Source: Actinomycetota bacterium (GTDB lineage Bacteria > Actinomycetota > CADDZG01 > WHSQ01). From it: a stretch of 64,000 bases of DNA. Position 1 is the first letter of the stretch; every line of letters begins with the position of its first letter. Both the position numbers and the translations under genes were made by a program. Below, in pieces: positions 52,661-61,738 of the stretch. Below the pieces are notes generated by a model. It ran no database searches. It saw only the letters and a program-made list of their open reading frames with translations, and was not told the origin of the DNA. The stretch covers positions 379,334 to 443,333 of the forward strand of contig JAUJNI010000003.1 in assembly GCA_030446465.1 (NCBI GenBank), given 5' to 3'.

Positions 52661-53133
52661 TACCAACCTCCTTCGTCAGATTGCTGAGGGGCACCCACGG
52701 GGGCGGGGCTGTTGTTGCTTCCCCAGTCGGATGACCCCGACTGCCCACCTGTCGCCTGGCCCCCGCCGCTGCGCTGCGACTTTTCGATCTTTGCCGTAGA
52801 CCACCGCAGTGACGGTCCGACCTCATCGACCTGGACCTCGAACGCCGACCTCTTGTTCCCGTCCTGGTCCTCCCACGAGCGTTGCTGAAGGCGGCCGACC
52901 ACCACGACCCGGTTACCCTTTTGCAGCGACTCGGCCACGTTCTCGGCCATGTCTCGCCAGCAGTTGCAGCGAAAGAACCCATCGAGCTTGTCGTTCCAGG
53001 TGCCGTCCTGATTGCGTGACCGACGGTTCACGGCGACTGTGAAGTTCGCGACCGGCGCTCCCGATGGAGTGAAGCGAAGCTCGGGGTCATCGGTGATGTT
53101 TCCAACCAGGGTAACGACGTTGTCTGATGCCAT
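52660..53133 (-). CDS. ssb: Single-stranded DNA-binding protein
   Basis: SSB of 157 residues: OB fold starting [21 protein letters not shown], with [24 protein letters not shown], then a Gly/Ser/Gln-rich tail ending DEGGW. The extreme C-terminus usually reads DDxPF; here it ends EGGW, so the tip that binds partner proteins is unlike most bacteria. Located between rpsF and rpsR as is normal in this operon. Confidence 0.95.
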   Translation of the reverse strand: MASDNVVTLVGNITDDPELRFTPSGAPVANFTVAVNRRSRNQDGTWNDKLDGFFRCNCWRDMAENVAESLQKGNRVVVVGRLQQRSWEDQDGNKRSAFEVQVDEVGPSLRWSTAKIEKSQRSGGGQATGGQSGSSDWGSNNSPAPVGAPQQSDEGGW

Positions 53134-53165
53134 GTCTGCTCCTTTAGTCCGAAGATCGCCCGCGC

Positions 53166-53450
53166 CTACTCAGGCCGCACGATCTTTCCGCGAATGAACT
53201 CGTCGGAGATCTGCAGCGTTCTGGTCAAGCTAGCAACCGCCGAGTCGGGGGCTGTGAACTGCGTCACGAAGTAGTAGCCGTCTTTTTGGTGATTGATCTC
53301 GTAGGTGAACCTGCGCACCCCCCAGCGATCCACCTTGGCGACCTCGCCGCCTGCTCCGCCGATTGCGTCGACGAAGCGATCGACGGCCTTTTGGATGTCG
53401 CCCTCTTCCAGGCGAGCATCGACTATCACCATGGCTTCATATCTGCGCAT
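53166..53450 (-). CDS. rpsF: 30S ribosomal protein S6
   Basis: S6, 94 residues, MRRYEAMVIVDARLEEGDIQ at the start, VDRWGVRRFTYEINHQKDGYYFVTQF in the middle. First gene of rpsF-ssb-rpsR-rplI. AGGAGG stands upstream of the ATG. Confidence 0.96.
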   Translation of the reverse strand: MRRYEAMVIVDARLEEGDIQKAVDRFVDAIGGAGGEVAKVDRWGVRRFTYEINHQKDGYYFVTQFTAPDSAVASLTRTLQISDEFIRGKIVRPE

Positions 53451-53618
53451 AATGCCTCCTCTGGACTCGAGCCGGTCCGGCTTCGAGGCCCCTCGCGGCT
53501 GCGCCGGCGGTGGGGCAGGGGACGTAGCAGCTGAGCTGCTCTTTCGCGGTCATGCTAGCACCTCCCTCCAGTCGCCCCTTAGCTGCGTGCAGCGTGCGGA
53601 TCCCCTCTAGTGGAGACG

Positions 53619-54851
53619 CTAGCGTCGGCCTGGGACGAGATTCGGCTGCGGATGCCGGACCGCGCCTCTTCGGCCCGCCCGCGCGGTGAGGAAGACCCCG
53701 ATGAGCAGCAGCAACAACCCGGCCCTGCCCCACACGCCCGCAACCATCACTTGCTTCGCGAGGGTGTCCTGTTGGCCCTGGTAGCCGAGATCGAAGTACC
53801 AGCGGAAGACTCCGACGTAGACCAGCAGATCCACGACCGAATAGGCGACCCACCACAGACTGCTTACGTTCAAGAGAGCGAAGAACGGGAGCAGCCACAA
53901 AGTGTACTGCGGCGAGTGCACCTTGTTAAAGAGCAGAAACGCGGCTAGAAGCGCTCCGCAGGTCTGCAGGAAGGGATAGGCCCGGCCGTGCTGGGATCGG
54001 ACCCAGCCGAACAAAAGGATCAGCACGAACGAGGCTGCGAGCAACCCGGCGGTGATGAAGTTAGCCCGGTCGGGCGACAGCGACGGCGACCCCAGGTACC
54101 AGATGCTGTCGTAATTCGGCCCCCGCTCCCGATGGAACTGATAGGTGGCAAACCAGCCCTGTGAATTGATGAGGGCAAAGGGCAGGTTTATGAGCCCGAA
54201 GGTGGCCACTCCTACGGCAGCCGCGGTGAGACCGTCGCGCAGACCGCGTCTCCTCAGGCGGTCCAGCAGCAGTGGAGCGAGAAAAAACAGCGGATAGAGC
54301 TTGAGAGCCCCTCCGATTCCCAACAAGACCGCGGCCCACACCGGCTTGCCCTTGCTCCACGAGTAGAAGGCTCCGACACATGCGGCGGCGGCCAGGAGGT
54401 CCCAATTGTGAAACGCGTAGAGGGCGAGGGCGGGGGCCGCGGCCCATAGAAGAGCCCGCCTCTTGGTCATCACGCTCAAGTGGTAGGCGGCAAGAAGGCC
54501 AAAGGGAGCAAGCAAGGCGGCCGACACGACTAGATAGGTGTTGGCGTCACCGGACAACAGTCCGGCGAACCACGCGAACACCCCTGTAAGCACGGGATAC
54601 TCGATCGCTCCCCCGATGAGCTCGCCCGACTCGAGCCCCCCGTGGACGTAAGGAAAGATGTCGTCCTGAATACCCCGCACGCCGTACAACGGCTGCAGGT
54701 CGTTGTAGCAGAGGCGCTCGTACTGGCGCCCGTCGAACCCCGCGAGGCATTGGGCCTTGAGGGCAAAGCCGGCGAGCAGTGTCACGAAACAAACCCCGAG
54801 CGCGACAGGAGCCGGGCGGTTTAGCGCCGCTCGAGCTCCCGCAGAGGTCAC
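53619..54851 (-). CDS. GT87-type (GT-C) membrane glycosyltransferase
   Basis: A 410-residue integral membrane protein with about ten hydrophobic segments. The first external loop holds CYNDLQPLYGVRGIQDDIFPYVHG and EYPVLTGVFAWFAGL, a GT-C style acidic loop; other marks are YAFHNWDLLAAAACVGAFYSWSKGKP and FNKVHSPQYTLWLLPFFALL. In mycobacteria the gene at this position (Rv0051) is a GT87 / alpha-mannosyltransferase-like protein. GTG start 2 nt after the PBP stop. Confidence 0.82.
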   Translation of the reverse strand: MTSAGARAALNRPAPVALGVCFVTLLAGFALKAQCLAGFDGRQYERLCYNDLQPLYGVRGIQDDIFPYVHGGLESGELIGGAIEYPVLTGVFAWFAGLLSGDANTYLVVSAALLAPFGLLAAYHLSVMTKRRALLWAAAPALALYAFHNWDLLAAAACVGAFYSWSKGKPVWAAVLLGIGGALKLYPLFFLAPLLLDRLRRRGLRDGLTAAAVGVATFGLINLPFALINSQGWFATYQFHRERGPNYDSIWYLGSPSLSPDRANFITAGLLAASFVLILLFGWVRSQHGRAYPFLQTCGALLAAFLLFNKVHSPQYTLWLLPFFALLNVSSLWWVAYSVVDLLVYVGVFRWYFDLGYQGQQDTLAKQVMVAGVWGRAGLLLLLIGVFLTARAGRRGAVRHPQPNLVPGRR

Positions 54852-54853
54852 TC

Positions 54854-55120
54854 CTACGGGCCGCCCCCTCCGTTGCCGTTCCCGTTCCCGTTCCCATTGC
54901 CGTTGCCGTTGCCGTTGCCGTCGGGCCCTGGCGTCTTGGTCGGCTCCGGCTTCGGTGTCTGCGTTGGCTCGGGCTTGGGTGTCTGGGTTGGCTCGGGCTT
55001 AGGGGTCTGCGTCGGCTTCGGCTTAGGGGTCTGGGTCGGCTCGGGCTCCGGGGTAGGCGTCGGGGTCGGCTCGGGCTCCGGGGTAGGCGTCGGGGTCGGC
55101 TCGGGCTCCGGTTGGGGCGT
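54854..55120 (-). repeat. Tandem repeat region encoding the Pro-rich and Gly-Asn tail of PonA
   Basis: Consecutive 30-bp repeat units (two near-identical at about 55047-55106) encode the PTPTPEPEP type repeats, preceded in reading direction by none and followed by related PTQTPKPEP units and by a run of 6-bp units coding Gly-Asn. Low-complexity tails like this are prone to length change. Confidence 0.6.
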
Positions 55121-57199
55121 AGGAGGTGGTGGAGGGGGATTGATCACCTCGTCCGGCTGGTCGAGCGGTATCGGGAAGGGCACGATCGGGTAGTCGTCCA
55201 GGGTCATGGCGACCTCCATGAAGGCCGCCCATATTGGCGCAGGGCTGACGGGAGTACCGCCGCCGGTCACGTCGTAGCCGTGCACCGGTCTGCACAGCTT
55301 CGGATCCTCACAGGCACGCATTTGGGGAACCAGGTTGCCGTTGTTCTCGGCCGGATAACCCATCCAAACCACTGTCGCGAGCTGCGGCGTGTAACCGGCA
55401 AACCAGGCGTCGACATTGTCCTGTGTGGTTCCCGTCTTCCCCGCAACCGGCCGACCAATGCCTGCGGCAGTCGCCGTGCCGCCCTCCACGACGTTCGTCA
55501 GCACCTGGCTCAGGACATCTACTGAATTCTGCTCGACGACTTGCTCCGACGGGGTGATGTCTTCGTCGTTCTTGCCGCAGTCACCGTCCTGGGTGGGTCG
55601 GTAGACCTTGACGCAGGTTCCATCCGTCCGCTCGATGTAAACGAGGGGCTCGACGTGGGGGAGTCGGCCCCTGGCCGCGAAGCCGGCGTAGGCGCGCGCC
55701 ATTTCGACCGGGCTGACGTCCGGTGTCCCCAGGGCAAGCGAGCAGACCGGACGCATGGGCTCGACCTTGGGGGTCCTTGGCTCTCCGTCAAACCCGAAGT
55801 CGCCGACCATCTCCGCCACCGGCTGCGGCCCGATCTCGGCGATGAGGCGCGCGTAAACCGTGTTCACCGAGTTGGTCGTGGCCTCCTGGAGAGTGATCGT
55901 CCCGTACGAGACGCCCTCGAAGTTCTCAGGCTGCCACAGGCCCTCTTCTGGATCTGCACACTCGGGGTTCGTTATCGTCGCGGGGCTCCCGCCGGGGAAG
56001 CGCGACTTCGGCGAGATCCCCTGGTCGATCGCGGTCAGCAGCGTGAAGGGCTTGAAGGCGGAGCCCGGCTGGCGATAGTTATCCGAAGCGAAGTTAAAGC
56101 CGCGGGCCTTGCGTGTGCTTTCGAACGACCGGCCCCCAACAAACGCTCGCACCGCACCCGTCGGAGTGACCGACACCAGGGCAGCCTCCGGATCCTTGCG
56201 CTGGGTCAGGATCGAGGACACCGCGTCCTCGGCCGCGTCCTGATACCGAAGATCGAGCGTGGTGTGGATCTTGTAACCCTTGGTGTAGAGGTTGGGCCCG
56301 TATTCCTTCTCCAGCTCTCGTCTCAGCCATTCCATGAAGTAGGCGGCCCTCTGCTGGGCGGCACCGTCCTCGGGTGGGACAGCCCTCACCTTTCCGTGGC
56401 TGAACTTGGCCTCCTGAGCGGCGCCGATGTAGCCCTGTTCCTGCATCAGGCCCAGCACCCGATCACGCCGTTCCCTTGCCAGCCGGGGATCTACCTCGGG
56501 CTGGTAGGACTCGGGCGACGGAATGATGCCCGCGAGGTAGGCGGCCTCTTCGAGGGTCAACTGGGGAGCGTGCTTGTCGAAATAGGCGCGAGCGGCTGCC
56601 TCGATCCCGTAAGCCCCCCGGCCGAAGTAGACGGTGTTGAGGTAGAACCCGAGGATCTGCTTCTTTGAATAGCGGCGCTCGAGCTTGATCGCCAGGACTG
56701 CTTCCTTGAGCTTTCTGGTCAGGGTGCGCCCAGTATCTTGAAGCACTGCGTTCTTGATGTACTGCTGGCTGATCGTGGACCCTCCCTGTTGGATCTCACC
56801 ACTGGTGAGGTCGGCCCACGCGGCGCGGGCCATACCTCTGAGCGACAGCCCGTTGTGCTCGTAGAAGTCCTTGTCCTCGGTGGCGACGATCGCCTGGCCG
56901 ATGTAGGAACGACTCTCCAGCAGCTTCTCGGTGTCGATCAGGAAGCGACGTTCTTCGGAGGAGAAGACCCCGATCAGATTGCCCTGCCGGTCGTAGACCT
57001 CGGTGGCCGAGGGAAGCCTCACGTCCTTCGGCAGGGGAATAGAGGCGTACGCATAAGTAAGCAAGAGAACACCAAGCCCAACGCCGATGAAGGCCAGAGG
57101 GAGCAGCCACCCGAACCTGAGAAGCATTCGCTGTCCAAAAGAACGGGGCCGAGGTTTCCTCTTCCGTGGCGCTCTGGTAGCGCTCTCAGCAGTTCCCAT
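54854..57199 (-). CDS. ponA: Class A penicillin-binding protein 1A/1B (PonA-like)
   Basis: Bifunctional peptidoglycan synthase, 781 residues. A cytoplasmic tail with Arg/Lys/Pro, one membrane helix (about 28-52), GT51 transglycosylase domain (ATEDKDFYEHNG with catalytic Glu108; QGGSTISQQ near 138-146) and transpeptidase domain (GSAFKPFTLL nucleophile serine, a later SVN, and KTGTT). The tail from about residue 700 is a Pro/Glu/Thr then (Gly-Asn) repeat. The ATG lies 6 nt after TAGACT, so leaderless. Matches mycobacterial ponA1 in position. Confidence 0.94.
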   Translation of the reverse strand: MGTAESATRAPRKRKPRPRSFGQRMLLRFGWLLPLAFIGVGLGVLLLTYAYASIPLPKDVRLPSATEVYDRQGNLIGVFSSEERRFLIDTEKLLESRSYIGQAIVATEDKDFYEHNGLSLRGMARAAWADLTSGEIQQGGSTISQQYIKNAVLQDTGRTLTRKLKEAVLAIKLERRYSKKQILGFYLNTVYFGRGAYGIEAAARAYFDKHAPQLTLEEAAYLAGIIPSPESYQPEVDPRLARERRDRVLGLMQEQGYIGAAQEAKFSHGKVRAVPPEDGAAQQRAAYFMEWLRRELEKEYGPNLYTKGYKIHTTLDLRYQDAAEDAVSSILTQRKDPEAALVSVTPTGAVRAFVGGRSFESTRKARGFNFASDNYRQPGSAFKPFTLLTAIDQGISPKSRFPGGSPATITNPECADPEEGLWQPENFEGVSYGTITLQEATTNSVNTVYARLIAEIGPQPVAEMVGDFGFDGEPRTPKVEPMRPVCSLALGTPDVSPVEMARAYAGFAARGRLPHVEPLVYIERTDGTCVKVYRPTQDGDCGKNDEDITPSEQVVEQNSVDVLSQVLTNVVEGGTATAAGIGRPVAGKTGTTQDNVDAWFAGYTPQLATVVWMGYPAENNGNLVPQMRACEDPKLCRPVHGYDVTGGGTPVSPAPIWAAFMEVAMTLDDYPIVPFPIPLDQPDEVINPPPPPPTPQPEPEPTPTPTPEPEPTPTPTPEPEPTQTPKPKPTQTPKPEPTQTPKPEPTQTPKPEPTKTPGPDGNGNGNGNGNGNGNGNGGGGP

Positions 57200-57302
57200 G
57201 GTTGGAGTCTAGGCGTGCCTAGTGGCAACGGAGCGCTCTCGCAACCTCACTGAAACGACATGTCATGGTCTCCCCAGGGCGCGCCCGCGGGAATCCGGCT
57301 CC

Positions 57303-57752
57303 CTAGACCCGCTTCTGAGTCCTTCGAGGCGTCGCCTCGGCTTCCCACCTTCTGCCGGTGACGTAGGACCGCACGAGGTGATTCCAGGAGCAGTCGACAC
57401 AGACCTCAACCACGTAGCAGGTGAAGTTGTCGTGGCGTTGGGCGAGCTCCGTGAGCCACCCGGCCGGATAGACCACCCGGCCGTTGTCGTGCTTGAGCTC
57501 GTCTCCGTAGACGTAGCGAACCCACCGCAAGGTGTCGTGGGAGCAGACGGGACAGGGCCCTGAAGCCGACTCCCCGATGTTCTTGCCCGCCCGCAGCAAC
57601 TCGGGGTGGGCGTCACATACCGCGGTGGTGGCCAGCACGCCTCGACGGAGCAAGGCAATGGTGGAGCGACGCGCAAGCCCGTAGTCGACCACTGGGCCCA
57701 GGGGGTGGGCCGGGGGCCGGCCGGGATCGAAGGACCGTCCCAACATCGCCAT
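57303..57752 (-). CDS. DUF5318-family protein
   Basis: A 149-residue protein of a family found in actinobacteria next to ponA1 (as Rv0049 in mycobacteria). It has VVDYGLARRSTIALLRRG, a CPVCSHDTLRWVRYVYGDEL cysteine pair, and FTCYVVEVCVDCSWNHLV, giving a second CxxC, probably a zinc ribbon. The ATG at 57752 is 6 nt after TACCAT, so leaderless; a longer form through the PadR operator is rejected. Function unknown. Confidence 0.8.
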   Translation of the reverse strand: MAMLGRSFDPGRPPAHPLGPVVDYGLARRSTIALLRRGVLATTAVCDAHPELLRAGKNIGESASGPCPVCSHDTLRWVRYVYGDELKHDNGRVVYPAGWLTELAQRHDNFTCYVVEVCVDCSWNHLVRSYVTGRRWEAEATPRRTQKRV

Positions 57753-57827
57753 AACGGGATGGTAAACGCGACTGCGGCCGCTGTTCATCAGAGGGCCGGC
57801 CACTTGCAAATGCCCACCTATCGTGGT

Positions 57828-57848
57828 GATATATCGACTTGATATATC
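57828..57848. promoter_or_regulatory. Twin GATATATC palindromes, probable PadR operator
   Basis: Two GATATATC palindromes (57828-57835 and 57841-57848) lie 13 bp apart, between the divergent DUF5318 and padR genes. Related GGTGATA sequences flank them at 57825 and 57851. The AT-rich symmetrical layout is typical for PadR-type binding and promoter overlap. Confidence 0.55.
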
Positions 57849-57873
57849 AGGGTGATACGAGGAGCCGCTGAGT

Positions 57874-58479
57874 ATGAAGCCGTCGGGGAGTCTGGAGCTG
57901 TCTGTACTGGGACTGCTGAAGGAACGGGCCATGCACGGCTACGAGCTGAGAAAGCAGCTCGGCGCCATGCTGGGACCGTTCTACCAAGTGTCGTGGGGCT
58001 CTCTTTATCCAACGCTTAGACGGCTGGCCCGGGCCGGTGCCGTCGCCACGCTCGAGGTGCCGCCGCCTCGCAAGCCCTCTCGATCTCTGAAGCAACCCAA
58101 GAACACGTCGTTGGGTACCGGCAGGCGCAAGACGGTCTATCAGATCACTCCCGCCGGCGAAGAGCTGTTTCTTCGAATGCTCGAGGAAACCGCTGCCGCA
58201 GTCGACGCCGAGCACTTCACCCTCAAGCTCGCCTTCTTCAGGTACCTCCAGCCCGAGGCGAGGGTTGCCCTGCTCGAACGCAGAAGGGCCTACCTGCAGG
58301 AGAAGCTCGCGCAATTCAGGGCGAACCTGCGCACTTATAGGGAGCGAATGGACTCCTATGCACTGTCGCTGCAAGACCACGACATGCGCAGCACGGAGAG
58401 CGACATCGCCTGGATCGACGAGCTGATCACCAAAGAACGGGGTCCCCAAGAGCCCCGTCCGAACACATCGAACATCTGA
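57874..58479 (+). CDS. PadR-family transcriptional regulator
   Basis: A 201-residue winged-helix regulator: [27 protein letters not shown] (DNA-binding core), [18 protein letters not shown], and wing with [19 protein letters not shown]; the C-terminal half is a coiled coil for dimerisation. A 20-residue insert rich in Lys/Pro/Ser lies in the wing. GAGGAG precedes the ATG. It is 19 nt upstream of ino1 and probably controls it, as in mycobacteria, where a PadR gene is also next to ino1. Confidence 0.9.
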   Translation: MKPSGSLELSVLGLLKERAMHGYELRKQLGAMLGPFYQVSWGSLYPTLRRLARAGAVATLEVPPPRKPSRSLKQPKNTSLGTGRRKTVYQITPAGEELFLRMLEETAAAVDAEHFTLKLAFFRYLQPEARVALLERRRAYLQEKLAQFRANLRTYRERMDSYALSLQDHDMRSTESDIAWIDELITKERGPQEPRPNTSNI

Positions 58480-58498
58480 GCGCGGGAGGGGACTCACC

Positions 58499-59683
58499 AT
58501 GCCACCAGTAAGAGTCGGAATAGTTGGGGTTGGGAACTGCTCGTCTTCGTTGGTCCAGGGCGTCGAGTACTACGCGAAGGCTCGCGACGACGAACGGGTT
58601 CCCGGGCTCATGAATGTAGACGTCGGCGGTTATCACGTCTCTGACGTCGAGTTCGTGTGCGCCTTCGACGTCGACTCGAACAAGGTCGGCAGGGATCTGA
58701 GCGAGGCGATCTGGGTCGAGCCGAACAACACGATCAAGTTCTCCGACGTCCCAAAGACGGGCGTCGAGGTCATGCGGGGCCACACCTACGACGGGCTTGG
58801 CAGCTACTACCGCGACGCCATCACCGAATCGGAGCTTCCTCCCGTCGACATCGCTTCGGTGCTGCGAGACACCAGGTGCGACGTGCTAGTCAGCTATCTC
58901 CCGGTCGGCTCCGAGCAAGCCGCTCGCTTCTATGCCGAGCAGGCCCTCGAAGCGGGGGTGGCATTGATCAACTGCATGCCGGTGTTCATCGCGACGAACG
59001 AGGACTGGGCGCAGCGCTTCACCAAGAAGAAGGTCCCGATAATCGGAGACGACATCAAGAGCCAGGTGGGGGCCACCATCAGCCACCGCGTCCTCTCCAA
59101 GCTATTCGAGGATCGCGGCGTCGTCATCGACCACACCTACCAGCTGAACTTCGGCGGGAACATGGACTTCAAGAACATGCTGGAGCGGCAGCGTCTGCAG
59201 TCCAAGAAGATCTCGAAGACCCAGAGCGTGACGTCCCAGATCGAAAACGGGATAGATGCCGACGACATCCACATCGGACCCTCGGACCACGTGCCCTGGC
59301 TCAAGGACCGTAAGTGGGCCTACATCCGCATCGAGGGCCGCGAGTTCGGCGACATCCCGATCAGCATGGAGCTAAAGCTCGAGGTATGGGACTCGCCCAA
59401 CTCGGCCGGCGTGGTGATCGACGCCATCCGCTGCGCAAAGCTCGCGCTGGATCGTGGCGAGGGAGGTCCGCTGATCGGCCCCAGCGCCTACTTCATGAAG
59501 TCGCCTCCGGTCCAGTTCACCGACACCGAGGCCAAGGAGCTGGTCGACGCGTTCATCCGCAGGGATGCCGGTGTTCAGTCGTCCGAGACCAACGGCAAGC
59601 CGGCGGTGTCCGGCAACGGCCACGCCGCCTCCTACAGGGAGATCCATCTAAACGGCGAATCTGTTCTTCGCCACGGTCACTAG
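58499..59683 (+). CDS. ino1: Inositol-3-phosphate synthase
   Basis: NAD-dependent cyclase making L-myo-inositol 1-phosphate from glucose 6-phosphate, the source of inositol for phosphatidylinositol and mycothiol. The 394-residue protein has the Rossmann motif [52 protein letters not shown] and [13 protein letters not shown], all diagnostic of the actinobacterial form. GGGAGGGGA precedes the ATG. Confidence 0.96.
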   Translation: MPPVRVGIVGVGNCSSSLVQGVEYYAKARDDERVPGLMNVDVGGYHVSDVEFVCAFDVDSNKVGRDLSEAIWVEPNNTIKFSDVPKTGVEVMRGHTYDGLGSYYRDAITESELPPVDIASVLRDTRCDVLVSYLPVGSEQAARFYAEQALEAGVALINCMPVFIATNEDWAQRFTKKKVPIIGDDIKSQVGATISHRVLSKLFEDRGVVIDHTYQLNFGGNMDFKNMLERQRLQSKKISKTQSVTSQIENGIDADDIHIGPSDHVPWLKDRKWAYIRIEGREFGDIPISMELKLEVWDSPNSAGVVIDAIRCAKLALDRGEGGPLIGPSAYFMKSPPVQFTDTEAKELVDAFIRRDAGVQSSETNGKPAVSGNGHAASYREIHLNGESVLRHGH

Positions 59684-59720
59684 TCGCCGCACGCTCCGCC
59701 ACCGCGATTTCACGCGGCTC

Positions 59721-60968
59721 TTGGGAGCCCAGCTTCTCGCGCAGGCGGCCGATGGTGTCGCTCAGGCAGGTTTTGCCGACGAGCTGATCCTCGAGCCGCT
59801 TCAGCAGTCCACGCCTACACGCGTCCTGCTGGTGTTCGCCGTGACGCTGCTGCCTTACTCGCTGATTGGCCCCTTTACCGGTGTCTTCGTCGATCGTTGG
59901 TCGCGGCGAGGCTTGCTGATCTGGACGAATGTCTGCCGGGCCGGCACTCTGGTGAGCCTCCCCCTGTGGTCGGGGGCACTGCCCGGAGATGCCGCCCCCT
60001 ACGTCGGCGTCCTGCTGTTGACGGGTCTCGGCCGGCTGTTCCTCACGACGAAGGGCGCGGCGCTGCCCGTGCTCGTCCATGAGGAAGCCCTCCTTCGAGC
60101 GAACTCCATCTCTTCTGGAGGCGGCATGGTGGCCGCGCTGGTGGGCGGAGCAGCCGGGATCGGGGTTGTCGCACTGTGGGCGCCCCCCGCGGCCTATGTC
60201 ATCTCAGGACTGCTCTACGGCGTGGCGTCGCTCGTCGCCGCTTCGATTCGAGAACCTATGGTCCACGCGCGGTTGCACGCAGGCCACCTTGCGGCACGGC
60301 TTCGACGGGTAGGGCTCGAGCTGAGGAGTGGGATGGTCGAAGTGTGGAAGCGAGACAGCGCTCGGCTCCCGTTGCTCGGCATCTTCATACTTCGGGTCAC
60401 TGCGATGTTCGTCGCCATTGCCGCAATCTTGGTGATCAAAAGAGATTTTCCCGAGGCCGGCGACCGCTTCGGACGTCTTTCCGCAAGCGGAATCGCGCTG
60501 GGAGCGGCCGGAACCGGCGCTTTCATCGGTGCGGTCACGGCTCCCTTCTTGGGGCGCCGGATCAGCAAGCCGGGCCTGCTCCTGCTCGGCTTCGTGACGT
60601 CGGGGGGCGCCATGGCCGTTGCCGGGGCAGCGCTGAGCCTCCCGATGATCATCGGGTTGACGCTGGTTGGAGGCTTCGGCGCGTTTGTCGCAAAGGTGTC
60701 GGTTGACGCCCAGGTGCAAGAAGCGCTTCCAGACGGCTATAGGGGCCGCGCGTTTGCCCTCTACGACATCCTCTACAACCTCGCCAGCATCGGGGCCGCG
60801 ATCATCGTCGTCCTGTTGGCAGGCTTCTCCCTGGAGTCACTCTTGATGAGCATGGCGCTGGTCACACTGGCTCTCGCAGTCTTCTTGGCAGCTGCCATGG
60901 GACGGGCAGGCATCGTCCTTGGGAGACCGCCGGGGTACGTACTCGCGCAGCGAGCGGATGACGAGTGA
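59721..60968 (+). CDS. Major facilitator superfamily transporter
   Basis: An approximately 415-residue MFS protein with about eleven or twelve membrane helices; the loop between TM2 and TM3 reads GVFVDRWSRRGLLI, the typical MFS A-motif (GxxxDRxxRR). Likely a drug or solute exporter. The start is doubtful: conserved sequence (RHRDFTRLLGAQLL) extends upstream of the TTG at 59721 in the same open frame, back to 59652, but only weak starts (CTG at 59661) are available there. The gene follows ino1 directly. Confidence 0.78.
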   Translation: MGAQLLAQAADGVAQAGFADELILEPLQQSTPTRVLLVFAVTLLPYSLIGPFTGVFVDRWSRRGLLIWTNVCRAGTLVSLPLWSGALPGDAAPYVGVLLLTGLGRLFLTTKGAALPVLVHEEALLRANSISSGGGMVAALVGGAAGIGVVALWAPPAAYVISGLLYGVASLVAASIREPMVHARLHAGHLAARLRRVGLELRSGMVEVWKRDSARLPLLGIFILRVTAMFVAIAAILVIKRDFPEAGDRFGRLSASGIALGAAGTGAFIGAVTAPFLGRRISKPGLLLLGFVTSGGAMAVAGAALSLPMIIGLTLVGGFGAFVAKVSVDAQVQEALPDGYRGRAFALYDILYNLASIGAAIIVVLLAGFSLESLLMSMALVTLALAVFLAAAMGRAGIVLGRPPGYVLAQRADDE

Positions 60969-60988
60969 TTGACTACCCGCGAGACCGG

Positions 60989-61726
60989 TTAGCGCTCCGG
61001 CTTGCGACAGAAGAGCAGCAGCTCGGGGAGGTCTGAGTCAGGTGGGCGGCGCGCATAGCTTCCCGGCTCAACCGACCAGATAGCTTCGGGAATCAAACCC
61101 ACACCGATCGCAAGCAGTCTCAGCTCGCGTGGCGTGAAGACGCTGGTCCAGAGGTCGAAGGTCTTCTCGGCCCCCGCCTCGTCCTTAACCGTCGAGACCT
61201 CGTGCACGACACCCGCGTCGGCGTCGAGGTCTGCATCGTGCTGCTGGCGCACCGAGAAGTAGGCGTTGAATGCGGTGACCACCACCGGCGCGCCGGGCTT
61301 GGCCGCCTCAGCGATGCGTCTCAAGATCAGTGAGTCGTCGTCGCCCATGAGGCCGAACCCTCCCTGACACAACGAGATGACCGCGTCGAACTCTTGGTCG
61401 AAGGGCATGCGGCGAGCGTCGCACTGAAAGAAGGCTGCGGAAACTCCGGCGGCGCGTGCGGTCTCTGCCGCAATCTCCAAGAAGCGCTCCGAGATGTCGA
61501 CACCGGTCACCGCCAGCCCGGCTTGGGCCAGCGCCACCGCATGGCGGCCCGGTCCACAGCCGACGTCAAGGACGCGCGCTCCTCGGGGGAGCCTCAGCAG
61601 CCCCAGCAGGAAGTCGGCTTCCTGGGCAGTGCCTTTGGTAAAGCTGTAGCGAAGGTAAGCCTCGCCGAGGTGCTCCGCCACGTCGGTGAAGAAAGGCTCG
61701 CCTGGATGCTTCTTCGAGGTGACCAC
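60989..61726 (-). CDS. Class I SAM-dependent methyltransferase
   Basis: A 245-residue methyltransferase. Motif I is VLDVGCGPGRHAVALA, motif II VTGVDIS, then CDARRMPFDQEFDAVISL. Substrate unknown. It ends beyond ino1/MFS (convergent) and starts 12 nt after the cca stop, so the two minus-strand genes are co-transcribed. Confidence 0.82.
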   Translation of the reverse strand: MVTSKKHPGEPFFTDVAEHLGEAYLRYSFTKGTAQEADFLLGLLRLPRGARVLDVGCGPGRHAVALAQAGLAVTGVDISERFLEIAAETARAAGVSAAFFQCDARRMPFDQEFDAVISLCQGGFGLMGDDDSLILRRIAEAAKPGAPVVVTAFNAYFSVRQQHDADLDADAGVVHEVSTVKDEAGAEKTFDLWTSVFTPRELRLLAIGVGLIPEAIWSVEPGSYARRPPDSDLPELLLFCRKPER

Positions 61727-61738
61727 CTCTACGATGCT

